Source: Pedobacter sp. MC2016-15
GTDB taxonomy: Bacteria; Bacteroidota; Bacteroidia; Sphingobacteriales; Sphingobacteriaceae
Length of the DNA: 64,000 nucleotides
Assembly: GCF_026239695.1 (NCBI RefSeq)
Contig: NZ_JAPIVS010000001.1
Location: 868,001 to 932,000 of the forward strand
Direction: 5' to 3'
The notes beneath the pieces are model-generated. The model worked only from the letters and a program-made list of their open reading frames with translations, was not told the DNA's origin and did no database searches. Position 1 is the first letter of the stretch, and the number at the start of each line of letters is the position of its first letter. Position numbers and translations under genes: made by a program. Shown here piece by piece: positions 25,318 through 34,479 of the stretch.

Positions 25318-27225
25318 ATGGCACTCCCTTCTATTCAGAACCTGGTACAGGATATCAAGTATGTGATCGCGCGTTTCCCATTGGAGATTGCCTTTGCAGT
25401 TATCGGAACAATAGCTGCAACGCAGAATGCCCTGCTGGGTTATCCGGATACAAAAGTTTCCAGCTGGTGCCTGAGGGTGATCTTTACCGCCAACCTGGGA
25501 CTGTTGTTCAGCCTGTCAGCAAGTTTGTACCTGGAAAGCAGAAACATCAAGGGACCAAGGCTTTATCTGATCAAAATCATCGTTGCCCTTTTGGCATCCT
25601 GCCTGATTTTCTTCCTGAATCCTGTGCTGTATAGTGGCGATTATATCAGGTTCTTCCTGCTGAGCCTCGCCGGTCACCTGCTGGTTTCTTTCGCAGCATA
25701 TATCCACGTGGAGTCGATACAGGGTTTCTGGCAGTTTAACAAAACGATCTTTATCCGCTTTCTGACGGGGATGCTCAACAGTGGGGTTCTTTACCTCGGA
25801 CTGGCGGCGGCATTGGGCGCAACGAAGTTTCTGTTTAATATTGATATCAGTTCCAAAACGTACACGATCTTATTTATCTTCATCGCAGGAATATTCAATA
25901 CTACCTTTTTTCTTGCAGGAATCCCTAAAGACCTGGACTCCCTGAATAATGATTTCAGCTATCCAAAAGGCCTGAAGATATTTACACAATATGTTTTGAT
26001 ACCTCTGGCAAGTATTTATGTAGTGATACTATTGGCATATGAAGCTAAAATCCTGATAGAATGGAACCTGCCGAAGGGATTGGTCTCCAATCTGATCCTG
26101 GGATATGCGGTATTTGGTATTCTGGCCATCCTGATGATCTTCCCGATCCGTGAACAGGATGAAAACACCTGGATAAAGACCTATGCCCGAAGTTTTTACT
26201 TCCTGATGCTGCCTTTGATTGTGCTGCTGTTTTTAGCCGTGGGAGCAAGGGTTTTCAGATATGGTATAACAGAAAACCGCTATTTCCTGATCATGCTGGC
26301 TGTATGGCTGCTGATCATCACTATTTATTCCCTGACTTCCCGGAAACAGAATATTAAACTGATCCCTATATCGCTGTGCATCTTCACATTATTGTCGATC
26401 TACGGACCTCAAAGTGCGCTTTCAGTATCAAAATATTCGCAGACTAAAATCCTGACTGAAATATTTAAAAGGAACAATGCTTTACAGGATAATAAGCTGG
26501 TTAAGCCGAAGAAGATATCGGATAAGGATGGCAACCAGGCTGCCAGAACATTGAGATATATTGTTGATAATTATGAGTATAGCTCGCTGAAGAAGTATGT
26601 AAACATAGATCTTGATCACATCGCAGATTCTCTGGAAAACACAAAAGCGATAGCAAAATCAAATTCATATAATGTAAGGTATGAGCTAAGGAACCTGAAA
26701 GTAAAATGGCTGCAAGACTATCTTGGGCTTAAAGAATTCAGTACCTCTGATTATGATGATTATGAAAGGGTTGAAAAACCCGTTGCCTTGCAGAGTTATC
26801 ATTTACAACAGAATGAACCCAACCTGATGGACATTAAAGGTTATGATTATATAGTGGAAACTAGAAATCATGATCATACTGAGATCAACCATGCCGGATT
26901 GAAGATCTATATCACAGATTTCAACAAGGAAAGCGGACAGATCAGCTTACAGCTTAATAATGACAGTACTCTGTTCGATGTCAAAGCATTAGTAAATAAT
27001 TTGCTGGCCAAACCTGAACAGTTAAATCAATATAAAGAGAATAAAAATCATATCAACGCCACTTATCAGTATCAGCTGCCGGCAGAAATGTTAAGCATTA
27101 CTCAGGAAACTAAAAATTTCAGGATTACGCTGAAATTAGGAACTATTCATTTTGACCGTAATAAAAGCAAAACGATCAAAGATTTTTATTTCTATGATAG
27201 CGCCTTCCTGATAAAAGTCAAATGA
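25318..27225 (+). CDS. DUF4153 multi-pass membrane protein
   Basis: The 635-residue protein has about eleven hydrophobic helices in residues 20-370, followed by a soluble C-terminal part of about 250 residues rich in Lys, Asn and Tyr. Segments such as LFIFIAGIFNTTFFLAGIP and SFYFLMLPLIVLLFLAVGAR fit DUF4153. The C-terminal half has repeated YxxxL motifs and looks extracytoplasmic or peripheral. The function is unknown. The next gene, exbD, starts 64 bases later on the same strand. Confidence 0.8.
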   Translation: MALPSIQNLVQDIKYVIARFPLEIAFAVIGTIAATQNALLGYPDTKVSSWCLRVIFTANLGLLFSLSASLYLESRNIKGPRLYLIKIIVALLASCLIFFLNPVLYSGDYIRFFLLSLAGHLLVSFAAYIHVESIQGFWQFNKTIFIRFLTGMLNSGVLYLGLAAALGATKFLFNIDISSKTYTILFIFIAGIFNTTFFLAGIPKDLDSLNNDFSYPKGLKIFTQYVLIPLASIYVVILLAYEAKILIEWNLPKGLVSNLILGYAVFGILAILMIFPIREQDENTWIKTYARSFYFLMLPLIVLLFLAVGARVFRYGITENRYFLIMLAVWLLIITIYSLTSRKQNIKLIPISLCIFTLLSIYGPQSALSVSKYSQTKILTEIFKRNNALQDNKLVKPKKISDKDGNQAARTLRYIVDNYEYSSLKKYVNIDLDHIADSLENTKAIAKSNSYNVRYELRNLKVKWLQDYLGLKEFSTSDYDDYERVEKPVALQSYHLQQNEPNLMDIKGYDYIVETRNHDHTEINHAGLKIYITDFNKESGQISLQLNNDSTLFDVKALVNNLLAKPEQLNQYKENKNHINATYQYQLPAEMLSITQETKNFRITLKLGTIHFDRNKSKTIKDFYFYDSAFLIKVK

Positions 27226-27289
27226 TAAATTAAAAGCGTATGGAATAACCGTTTAGCCGGCATCATGATTAAAACTAAACATCAACATC

Positions 27290-27805
27290 ATGGCCGAACT
27301 AAACACAACCTCCAGAAACAAAAAAGAAACACCTAGAGTAGACCTGACAGCAATGGTTGATCTCGCATTCCTGCTGATTACATTTTTCATGCTCACCACT
27401 TCTCTCGCGAAGCAGGAAGCAATGGACATCGTGAAGCCAGATGAAAACGATGATACTGTTTTTACTGAGCTGCCTGCTTCCAGAACGATGACAATCCTGT
27501 TGGGAAAAAACAATAAAGTTGCCTGGTATATGGGCGAGGCAGGAAAAAGTCGACCCAGTGTTGCCGACTATAAACAGATCAGGAAATCTATCCTGGATAA
27601 CAATTCGAAAGTTGCCTCAGAAAATGGTAAGGGTAAAAAATCCTTGATCGTTGTGATCAAACCTACATCAGGAGCAAACTATAAAAACTTTGTAGATATC
27701 ATGGATGAGCTGCACATCGCGAAACTTAGCTCTGCTCCTGCCATAGATGACGATCATATCACCGAGGCGGAACAAAGCTTTATGAAAGAGAACAAGATTT
27801 TGTAA
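27290..27805 (+). CDS. ExbD/TolR-type biopolymer transport protein
   Basis: The 171-residue protein has the ExbD layout: a short cytoplasmic N-terminus, one membrane helix with the conserved Asp (VDLTAMVDLAFLLITFFML, about residues 24-42) and a periplasmic domain. ExbD works with ExbB to couple the proton gradient to TonB. No exbB or tonB gene lies beside it, so it must use partners encoded elsewhere. It could energise the SusC or the cobalamin-riboswitch receptor, but nothing in the sequence links them directly. Confidence 0.9.
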   Translation: MAELNTTSRNKKETPRVDLTAMVDLAFLLITFFMLTTSLAKQEAMDIVKPDENDDTVFTELPASRTMTILLGKNNKVAWYMGEAGKSRPSVADYKQIRKSILDNNSKVASENGKGKKSLIVVIKPTSGANYKNFVDIMDELHIAKLSSAPAIDDDHITEAEQSFMKENKIL

Positions 27806-27844
27806 TCCGAAATTTTAAGCATCGCTTGTCCCCGGAATTTCAGA

Positions 27845-28963
27845 TTATGCTGATAGGTTGAACGCCAGCACTCCTTTTTCTACACCATTGACGATAATGG
27901 AAACCTGGTGTTCACCTGGATGAAAAATCCTGGTGGTGATCAGCCTGAAGGATTGTTTCCTGTTGACCTTCACCCTAACACCGGGCTCATAGATTTTCTC
28001 ACTGATTTTGAAAACTTTTCTTGCCAGGTGTCCTTTTGATTTCTGGTAGTACAAGCCGTATTCGAGTCGCACAGTCTGATTGGAAGGGTTTTGATTGGTA
28101 ATGGAAAACTCAAACTCTACGCTCTCCCCGATCTTTACCTCCGGACTGAGGATCCTGAAATCCTCTACGGTTATATTTGTGCTATCCAAACCGTACTGTT
28201 TAAGAATCTCCGAATGCCCCTGTTTCAATAAGGTGCGGCAGCCGTGTTTGATAATCGCATCGGTTTCTTTACTGATCCCCTGCCAGCGGGCAGCAACTGC
28301 GATGACTACGTCAGGGTGATCTTTGGCGATATCATTGAGACTGTTTGCCACGCTTCTTCTTACGGATTCTGAAGGATCTGTTTTGAGATTCTCCAGGATC
28401 GGCAGAATGGGCTGTGGGTTTTGTTTCAGAAAAGGGATGGCCATCGCCCATGGCAACCGCGGGCGACTGCCTTCACTGGCGAGTCTTCTTACAGTATGTG
28501 TTTTGTGATTAGACCACTTCAACATTTCCCGGATCATTTGCTCGCTAAACTTCAGTATAAAGGGACGCACGGCAAATTCGCAGCTGATAAATTGTGTGAT
28601 GAATTCAAATGCCTGAACGGAGTGATCAAAATCATCAATTCCGTATGTTTCTATATAATCAGGCAGAAATATATATTCCAGTCCGCCTTCACCCGGCCGG
28701 TCTGCTCTGAGTTTTTCAATAATCTGCTGTATCAATAGCACAGCTTCAGGAAAATCCGCAGCGAGATACTCATGAAATACCATTGTGGTATGTTTCATCC
28801 GGTCTTTCCATTCCTTGTTTTTAAAAGCATCACAAAAGATCCCTTTGATAAAACCTTCCTTATCAAAAGCGGGAACTACATATTGAACAGCATCTGCGAA
28901 TTTGTTATAAAATGCAGGAGAATAGATATCTTTAATTAAGCCCATAAGATCATTTGAAAACAA
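27845..28963 (-). CDS. AlkC-type DNA alkylation repair glycosylase with Ig-like tail
   Basis: Residues 1-250 form a HEAT-like helical-repeat glycosylase domain of the AlkC/AlkD superfamily. It has the AlkC-type core WSNHKTHTVRRLASEGSRPR, then LPWAMAIPFLKQNP and DPSESVRRSVANSLNDIAKD. From about residue 265 an all-beta region (KIGESVEFEFSITN, then FHPGEHQVSIIVNG) follows, like the immunoglobulin-like C-terminal domain known for the beta type of AlkC. AlkC removes 3-methyladenine-type lesions. The 372-residue length matches the two-domain form. It is monocistronic and convergent with exbD. Confidence 0.85.
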   Translation of the reverse strand: MFSNDLMGLIKDIYSPAFYNKFADAVQYVVPAFDKEGFIKGIFCDAFKNKEWKDRMKHTTMVFHEYLAADFPEAVLLIQQIIEKLRADRPGEGGLEYIFLPDYIETYGIDDFDHSVQAFEFITQFISCEFAVRPFILKFSEQMIREMLKWSNHKTHTVRRLASEGSRPRLPWAMAIPFLKQNPQPILPILENLKTDPSESVRRSVANSLNDIAKDHPDVVIAVAARWQGISKETDAIIKHGCRTLLKQGHSEILKQYGLDSTNITVEDFRILSPEVKIGESVEFEFSITNQNPSNQTVRLEYGLYYQKSKGHLARKVFKISEKIYEPGVRVKVNRKQSFRLITTRIFHPGEHQVSIIVNGVEKGVLAFNLSA

Positions 28964-29089
28964 AGTTATTTTATTCCCTGAAAAAATAGATCATGTAGGA
29001 GTAAAAGCTGTTCTGTTACCTGAAGATATTGACTCAAAGATTTAGAAATAAATAACCAGCTTATTTGGTTTTCGTATTAAGTTCGGCAG

Positions 29090-30016
29090 ATGAAAAAGCA
29101 AAACGACACTTTATGGAAAGGTATATTGGAGCCATTTTTTTATGATTTCTTGCTGTTTGTAGATCCGATTCTGGCAGCAACCGTTGACCAGGGGCGGGAA
29201 ATTGTGTTTATGGATAAGGAACTTAGCCAGGAAAGCCCCTCAGAAAATGAGATTTACGAACAAAAAATTGTAGACAAGCTTGTCAGATTACATACGCTTG
29301 ATACTAACAAAGAGTGGATATTGCTGCATTTAGAGATTCAGGAAAAGTATAACAAAGATTTTGGCAAGCGTATGTATAATTACTTTAACAGGCTTTATAT
29401 CAAATATAACGTTCCGATTACTGCGTATGCAATTTTTACAGAGCCTAATGGAATTAAACGTGATAATGTTTTCAAGGTTGATTGTTTTGGTACCACTTTG
29501 CGCTACACATTTAATACCTATAAGATAGCATTGCAGGAGGAGACCTTATTGATGGAGCATCATAATCCATTCGCATTGGTTGTATTGATCGCGAAATTAG
29601 GAGCACTGAAGAAAATATATAAGGATAGGCAGGAATACGACCGGATGCTGCTGGAACAGAAAATAAAAATCGCAAACCTGATTCTGGAAAAACAGCTTCC
29701 GCCGGAGAAAGAAAGGATTCTGATGAATTTTCTATTTTACTATGTAAATTTTGAATTTCAGAAAACTAAGATTAAATTTGATCATAAACTTAATTTATTA
29801 ACAAATAAGAACATTCAGGATATGACAATTGAGGAAATTTTAATAGGTCAGGCCAGGCTACAGGGAAAAAGACAAGGGGAGAAAAAAGCAAAAGAGGATG
29901 AAGTTTCCAGGTTAATCAGAAAACAAGGATTAACGAACGAAGAGATTGTGGATTTTGCTGAGACCTCAATATCTCTGGTAAAAAGGGTCAGAAAGAAAAT
30001 AGAAATTATCAACTAG
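29090..30016 (+). CDS. Rpn/PD-(D/E)XK nuclease family protein
   Basis: The 308-residue protein resembles Rpn-type (recombination-promoting nuclease/putative transposase) proteins. It has an N-terminal DTLWKGILEPFFYDFLLFVDP segment interrupted at the catalytic Asp region, and the core strand EWILLHLEIQEKYNKDFGKRM, carrying the ExQ version of the PD-(D/E)XK site. IYKDRQEYDRMLLEQK and a Lys-rich C-terminus follow. Its codons are more AT-rich than its neighbours, consistent with transfer. Members of this family move between genomes and are often present in several diverging copies. Confidence 0.7.
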   Translation: MKKQNDTLWKGILEPFFYDFLLFVDPILAATVDQGREIVFMDKELSQESPSENEIYEQKIVDKLVRLHTLDTNKEWILLHLEIQEKYNKDFGKRMYNYFNRLYIKYNVPITAYAIFTEPNGIKRDNVFKVDCFGTTLRYTFNTYKIALQEETLLMEHHNPFALVVLIAKLGALKKIYKDRQEYDRMLLEQKIKIANLILEKQLPPEKERILMNFLFYYVNFEFQKTKIKFDHKLNLLTNKNIQDMTIEEILIGQARLQGKRQGEKKAKEDEVSRLIRKQGLTNEEIVDFAETSISLVKRVRKKIEIIN

Positions 30017-30127
30017 CCAGCAGTCAGGTAAGGATTAATGACCAAAACTAATTGTTTTTTTCTGAGCACACAGAAGTATTGCTAATATTTATAGTACATA
30101 AATTGATTTAAATGCTAATAATAATAG

Positions 30128-30135
30128 TAATTTTG
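30128..30135 (+). promoter_or_regulatory. Candidate promoter -7 of the dinB-dnaE operon
   Basis: TAATTTTG matches TAnnTTTG. A TTG at 30103-30105 lies 22 bases upstream as a -33 candidate. Transcription would start near 30142, 17 bases before the dinB ATG. The surroundings are AT-rich (TAATAATAATAGTAA). No LexA-type box was recognised. Confidence 0.45.
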
Positions 30136-30158
30136 TCAAGCTATTTATTTACCTATTT

Positions 30159-31316
30159 ATGGAGAGGGCAATTGTGCATATGGACCTGGATACATTCTTT
30201 GTATCCTGTGAGAGACTTTCAGATTCCAGATTAAGTGGTATCCCCCTGATTATTGGTGGTGGCGACCGCGGTGTAGTCGCTTCATGTTCCTATGAAGCGC
30301 GGTATTTTGGTGTAAGGGCCGCGATGCCCATGAAAATGGCCCTGCTGTTATGCCCCCAGGCAAAGGTGATCAAGGGAGACATGGACCGCTACTCCAACTT
30401 ATCCCATGACGTAACCAGCGTCATTGAAGCCAATGCGCCGCTAATGGAAAAGGCAAGCATCGACGAATTTTACCTCGACATCACGGGCATGGACAAGTTT
30501 TATGGCGCCTACTCCTGGACAGACGAACTCTCCAAAACTATTACCAAAGAAACAGGGCTCCCCATGAGTTTTGCCCTCTCGGTCAACAAAACTGTATCAA
30601 AAATCGCTACCGGCGAAGGTAAACCCAGTGGTAATCTCCAGATCTCTGAACCCATGGTGCGCGGCTTCCTCAACCCTCTTTCCATCCGCAAGATCCCTAT
30701 GCTGGGCGAAGTAACCTTTAACCTTCTTTCGCGAATCGGCATCAGGAACATACAGACACTCTCCGAGATGCCGGCAGAAGTGCTACAGCAGATGATCGGT
30801 AAAAATGGGCTGGAACTTTGGAAAAAGGCACAGGGCATAGACAATAACCCTGTGGAACCTTACAGAGAACGGAAGTCGATCTCCACAGAAAATACCTTTG
30901 ATCAGGATACCATAGATATTCCGAAGCTGAAATCCCTGATGATGGGCATGGTGGAAAAGCTGGCCTTCCAGCTGCGCTCAGAGCAATGGCTGACTTCTAC
31001 AGTAACGGTAAAAATCAGGTACGCCAATTTTGATACCGAGACCAAACAATCCCGCGTGGCCTATACTTCGGCCGATCATACGCTCACAAAAGTGGTGATG
31101 GAGCTTTTTGAGAAACTCTACCAGCGCCGTATGCGGCTCCGGATGGTGGGTATTCAGCTCAGCGGACTCGTACGGGGAACTTACCAGATCAACATCTTTG
31201 AAGATACAGTAGAAATGATGTCCCTCTACCAGGCTATGGACAAAATGAAAAACAGATTTGGTACTAACGCAGTGATGCGCTGTGCCGCGCTGGATACAAA
31301 ACCTAAAACGAAATAG
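30159..31316 (+). CDS. dinB: Y-family DNA polymerase IV-like
   Basis: The 385-residue protein is a Y-family translesion polymerase. Catalytic motifs are present: HMDLDTFFVSCE (first Asp, about residue 8) and the second acidic site ASIDEFYLDITG (about 98-110). The palm, thumb (RKIPMLGEVTFNLLSRIGI helix-hairpin-helix) and little-finger regions follow. Family members copy damaged DNA with low fidelity. The stop codon is one base before the ATG of a dnaE gene, so the two polymerases are made together. This resembles bacterial mutagenesis cassettes that pair a Y-family polymerase with DnaE2. Confidence 0.93.
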   Translation: MERAIVHMDLDTFFVSCERLSDSRLSGIPLIIGGGDRGVVASCSYEARYFGVRAAMPMKMALLLCPQAKVIKGDMDRYSNLSHDVTSVIEANAPLMEKASIDEFYLDITGMDKFYGAYSWTDELSKTITKETGLPMSFALSVNKTVSKIATGEGKPSGNLQISEPMVRGFLNPLSIRKIPMLGEVTFNLLSRIGIRNIQTLSEMPAEVLQQMIGKNGLELWKKAQGIDNNPVEPYRERKSISTENTFDQDTIDIPKLKSLMMGMVEKLAFQLRSEQWLTSTVTVKIRYANFDTETKQSRVAYTSADHTLTKVVMELFEKLYQRRMRLRMVGIQLSGLVRGTYQINIFEDTVEMMSLYQAMDKMKNRFGTNAVMRCAALDTKPKTK

Positions 31317-31317
31317 C

Positions 31318-34300
31318 ATGTACCTGAACTGTCACTCCTTCCACAGCCTGCGTTACGGCACTATTCCACTCAACGATCTGATAGAACAGGCAATCGAGAG
31401 CCAGGTAGGCGCACTGGCTTTAACCGATATCAATACTGTCACCGGCATCTATGAATTCTTCAAAGCCTGGAAGGATATGAAAAAGGAATACAAAGATTAT
31501 CTGAAAGCGAAGGAAAAAGGTGCTTTTAATGATAAAGTATTCAGCGAAGAGGAAAAACAGGCACTCCGCCGACTGGAGATAGCTTCTAAGATCAAACCCA
31601 TGGTAGGCATGGAGTTCCGCTGCGAACATCAGCTCCGCTATCTCGGCCTTGCGAAAAACCAGGCCGGGATCGCAGAGATGAACCATTTCCTTACCGGCCA
31701 TAATTTTGATGGTACAGCCCTGCCCTTCAGCGCGCCGGAATTCAACCATGTCACAGTGATCTATCCGGTTGAAAACGTGCCTGATGAACTCAGATCAAAT
31801 GAATACATCGGTATCAGACCAGAGCAGCTGCTGCTGATGTACCATGAAAAATGGTCTTCACGGCAGGATAGGATGGTCATGCTGCAGCCCGTTACTTTCC
31901 GTACCAAAAAAGAGTTTAACCTGCACAAAGTTTTAAGGGCTATCGATAAAAACGTGATCCTCTCGCGCTTAACAGAGGAGGATTACTGTAAAACTACTGA
32001 GTTTTTGCAGCCGCCGGCACTCCTGCTTGAACACTATGCAGAGTACCCCCGGATCATCGCCAATACGGAACAGCTGATCGAAGGCTGTAATTACGACTTT
32101 GATTTTAAAACGCCAAAAAACCCTAGGTTCTATACGAAGGACAAGCAGAGTGACATGCGTTTACTGACTGGCCTCGCCTATCAGGGTCTGCATGATAAAT
32201 ATGGTAAAAATCCCGAAGCAAAAGCCCGGGTAGAAAAAGAGCTGAAGGTGATAGACGACCTGGGCTTTAGCGGGTACTTTCTGATCAACTGGGACATCAT
32301 CAGGTACAGCAACAGCGTAGGTTTTATGCATATCGGCCGGGGAAGCGGGGCAAACAGTATCGTGAGCTACTGTCTGGGAATCACAGCCATCTGCCCCCTG
32401 GAACTGGACCTGTACTTTGAGCGATTCCTGAACCTGAACCGTAAGAGTCCGCCCGACTTCGATATCGACTGGAGCTGGAAGGAACGGGATATCATCCTGG
32501 AATATATATTCAACCGATACGGGCGCGAGCATGTGGCTTTCTGCGGTACAAATGTGGAGTTCAAATACCGATCGATCTTAAGAGAGGTGGGCAAGGTTTT
32601 TGGTCTTCCGAAAGCGGAGCTGGATGCGCTGGCAATTAATCCGAGGCACCTGCACGACAAAACTTCTATCGTGGCACAGGTACATAAATACGGGGAGATG
32701 CTGGAAAAATATCCCAATCAGCGCAGCATGCATTCCTGCGGAATTCTCATTTCTGAAGAACCGATCACTAACTACAGCACACTGGAAATGCCACCAAAGG
32801 GCTTCCCCATCGTTCAGTTCGATATGCATGTGGCCGAAGAAATAGGTTTTGAGAAGTTTGATATCCTGAGCCAGCGCGGCATAGGGCACATTGACGACAG
32901 TGTAAAACTGATATACAAAAATCAGGGTGTCCGGGTAGATATCCGGGATAATAAGATCTCTCTCAATGAAGCCGTATGCAACACTTACCTTGAAAGAGGG
33001 AAAACAATTGGCTGCTTCTATATTGAGAGTCCGGCGATGCGGGGATTGCTGCGCCGCCTCAAATGCAACGACTACAAGGTGCTGGTTGCCGCCTCTTCAA
33101 TCATCCGCCCCGGGGTGGCGCAAAGCGGGATGATGAAAGAGTATATCTTCAGACATAACTACCCCGACCAGTTTGAATACTTCCACCCGGTGTTTGAGGA
33201 GCAGCTGGGCGAAACCTATGGCATCATGGTGTACCAGGAAGATGTGATCAAGATTGCCCTGCACTATGGGGGGCTACCTGCCGCAGATGGTGATATTTTA
33301 CGCAGGGCGATGAGTGGCAAAGGCAGGTCTAAGGCTGCACTGCAAAAGGTAAAAGACAATTTCTTCAACCTCTGTGCACAGCAGGGCCACCCCCAGAAAC
33401 TGAGCGAAGAGATCTACCGCCAGATAGAATCTTTTGCAGGATATTCTTTCTGTAAAGCACATTCGGCATCCTACGCGGTGGAAAGTTATCAAAGCCTCTA
33501 CCTGAAGGTAAACTACCCCATTGAGTTCATGGTGGCGGTAATCAACAATCAGGGGGGATTTTACCGGACGGAAGTTTATATTCATGAAGCCCGGATGTGT
33601 GGCGCCCGCGTACTGAACCCTTGCGTGAACAAAAGCGAGTATGAAACCACAGTCTACGGGATTGAAGTTTTCCTGGGTTTTATGCACCTGGATGGCCTCC
33701 ATCTGAAAGTTGCGGAAGAAATCATCGGGGAACGGGAGCGTAATGGACTCTACCTCTCTCTTGAAGATTTCATTAACCGTGTTCCCATAGGCATTGAGGG
33801 GGTACAGATCCTGATTTTCATTGGTGCCTTCAGGTTTACGGGAAAAACAAAAAACCAGCTACTGGTGATCGCAAGACTAATTCTGATGAACTTTAAGCCC
33901 GAAAACCGGGGATTGTTGCTGATCCGCGAACCTGTGAAAGATTACCAGCTGCCGGTACTGGAGCGTTCCATATTTGAAGATGCATTTGATGAGATAGAAC
34001 TGCTGAGCTTCCCGGTATCCTGCACGCCCTTTGATCTGCTGCAAACCAAATTCCGTGGTGATGTGATGGCCAAAGACCTCGCCAGACACCATAAAAAGCA
34101 GGTCAAGATGATCGCTTACCTGATCTCCCGTAAACACGTGCCTACCAAGATGGGCGAAATGTATTTTGGAACCTGGATCGATGCTGAGGGGGAGATGTTT
34201 GATACTGCGCATTTTACCAATAGCTTAAAGCAATACCCTTTTCAGGGTGGTGGATGTTATCTCCTGCTCGGAAATGTAGAGGTGGACTACCACTTCCCTA

Positions 34301-34479
34301 CTGTCACCATTATAAAGATGGCGAAAATGCCTTTTATTCCGGATCCAAGATTTTCGAGCGCAGATGAAAAAAGGCAGTACAGAACACAGCAGAATATGAA
34401 GGAAGATGTGAGCATGACGAACAGGGCGCCCTATCCACAGGCTCAGGACATCAATCTGCCACGACAGAAAATGAAATAA
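31318..34479 (+). CDS. Second DNA polymerase III alpha subunit (DnaE2-like)
   Basis: From the ATG at 31318 the protein has 1053 residues, slightly shorter than a replicative DnaE (about 1160-1200). It has an N-terminal PHP domain (HSFHSLRYGTIP, ALTDINTVTG), the palm motif PPDFDIDWSWKERD with catalytic Asp residues, YGIMVYQEDVIKIA, LRRAMSGKGRSKAAL and a C-terminal OB-fold region. In the PHP domain LTDH is replaced by LTDI, so proofreading or metal binding there is doubtful. Being coupled to dinB (one-base spacing) argues for an error-prone DnaE2-like role in damage tolerance and not for the main replicase. An upstream in-frame ATG at 31282 overlaps dinB and is less likely. Confidence 0.88.
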   Translation: MYLNCHSFHSLRYGTIPLNDLIEQAIESQVGALALTDINTVTGIYEFFKAWKDMKKEYKDYLKAKEKGAFNDKVFSEEEKQALRRLEIASKIKPMVGMEFRCEHQLRYLGLAKNQAGIAEMNHFLTGHNFDGTALPFSAPEFNHVTVIYPVENVPDELRSNEYIGIRPEQLLLMYHEKWSSRQDRMVMLQPVTFRTKKEFNLHKVLRAIDKNVILSRLTEEDYCKTTEFLQPPALLLEHYAEYPRIIANTEQLIEGCNYDFDFKTPKNPRFYTKDKQSDMRLLTGLAYQGLHDKYGKNPEAKARVEKELKVIDDLGFSGYFLINWDIIRYSNSVGFMHIGRGSGANSIVSYCLGITAICPLELDLYFERFLNLNRKSPPDFDIDWSWKERDIILEYIFNRYGREHVAFCGTNVEFKYRSILREVGKVFGLPKAELDALAINPRHLHDKTSIVAQVHKYGEMLEKYPNQRSMHSCGILISEEPITNYSTLEMPPKGFPIVQFDMHVAEEIGFEKFDILSQRGIGHIDDSVKLIYKNQGVRVDIRDNKISLNEAVCNTYLERGKTIGCFYIESPAMRGLLRRLKCNDYKVLVAASSIIRPGVAQSGMMKEYIFRHNYPDQFEYFHPVFEEQLGETYGIMVYQEDVIKIALHYGGLPAADGDILRRAMSGKGRSKAALQKVKDNFFNLCAQQGHPQKLSEEIYRQIESFAGYSFCKAHSASYAVESYQSLYLKVNYPIEFMVAVINNQGGFYRTEVYIHEARMCGARVLNPCVNKSEYETTVYGIEVFLGFMHLDGLHLKVAEEIIGERERNGLYLSLEDFINRVPIGIEGVQILIFIGAFRFTGKTKNQLLVIARLILMNFKPENRGLLLIREPVKDYQLPVLERSIFEDAFDEIELLSFPVSCTPFDLLQTKFRGDVMAKDLARHHKKQVKMIAYLISRKHVPTKMGEMYFGTWIDAEGEMFDTAHFTNSLKQYPFQGGGCYLLLGNVEVDYHFPTVTIIKMAKMPFIPDPRFSSADEKRQYRTQQNMKEDVSMTNRAPYPQAQDINLPRQKMK

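Noticed and set aside
31282-31317. Longer start for the second DnaE at 31282
   Set aside because: It overlaps the coding end of dinB by 35 bases and adds residues not resembling the DnaE N-terminus. The ATG at 31318 is directly followed by the PHP domain.
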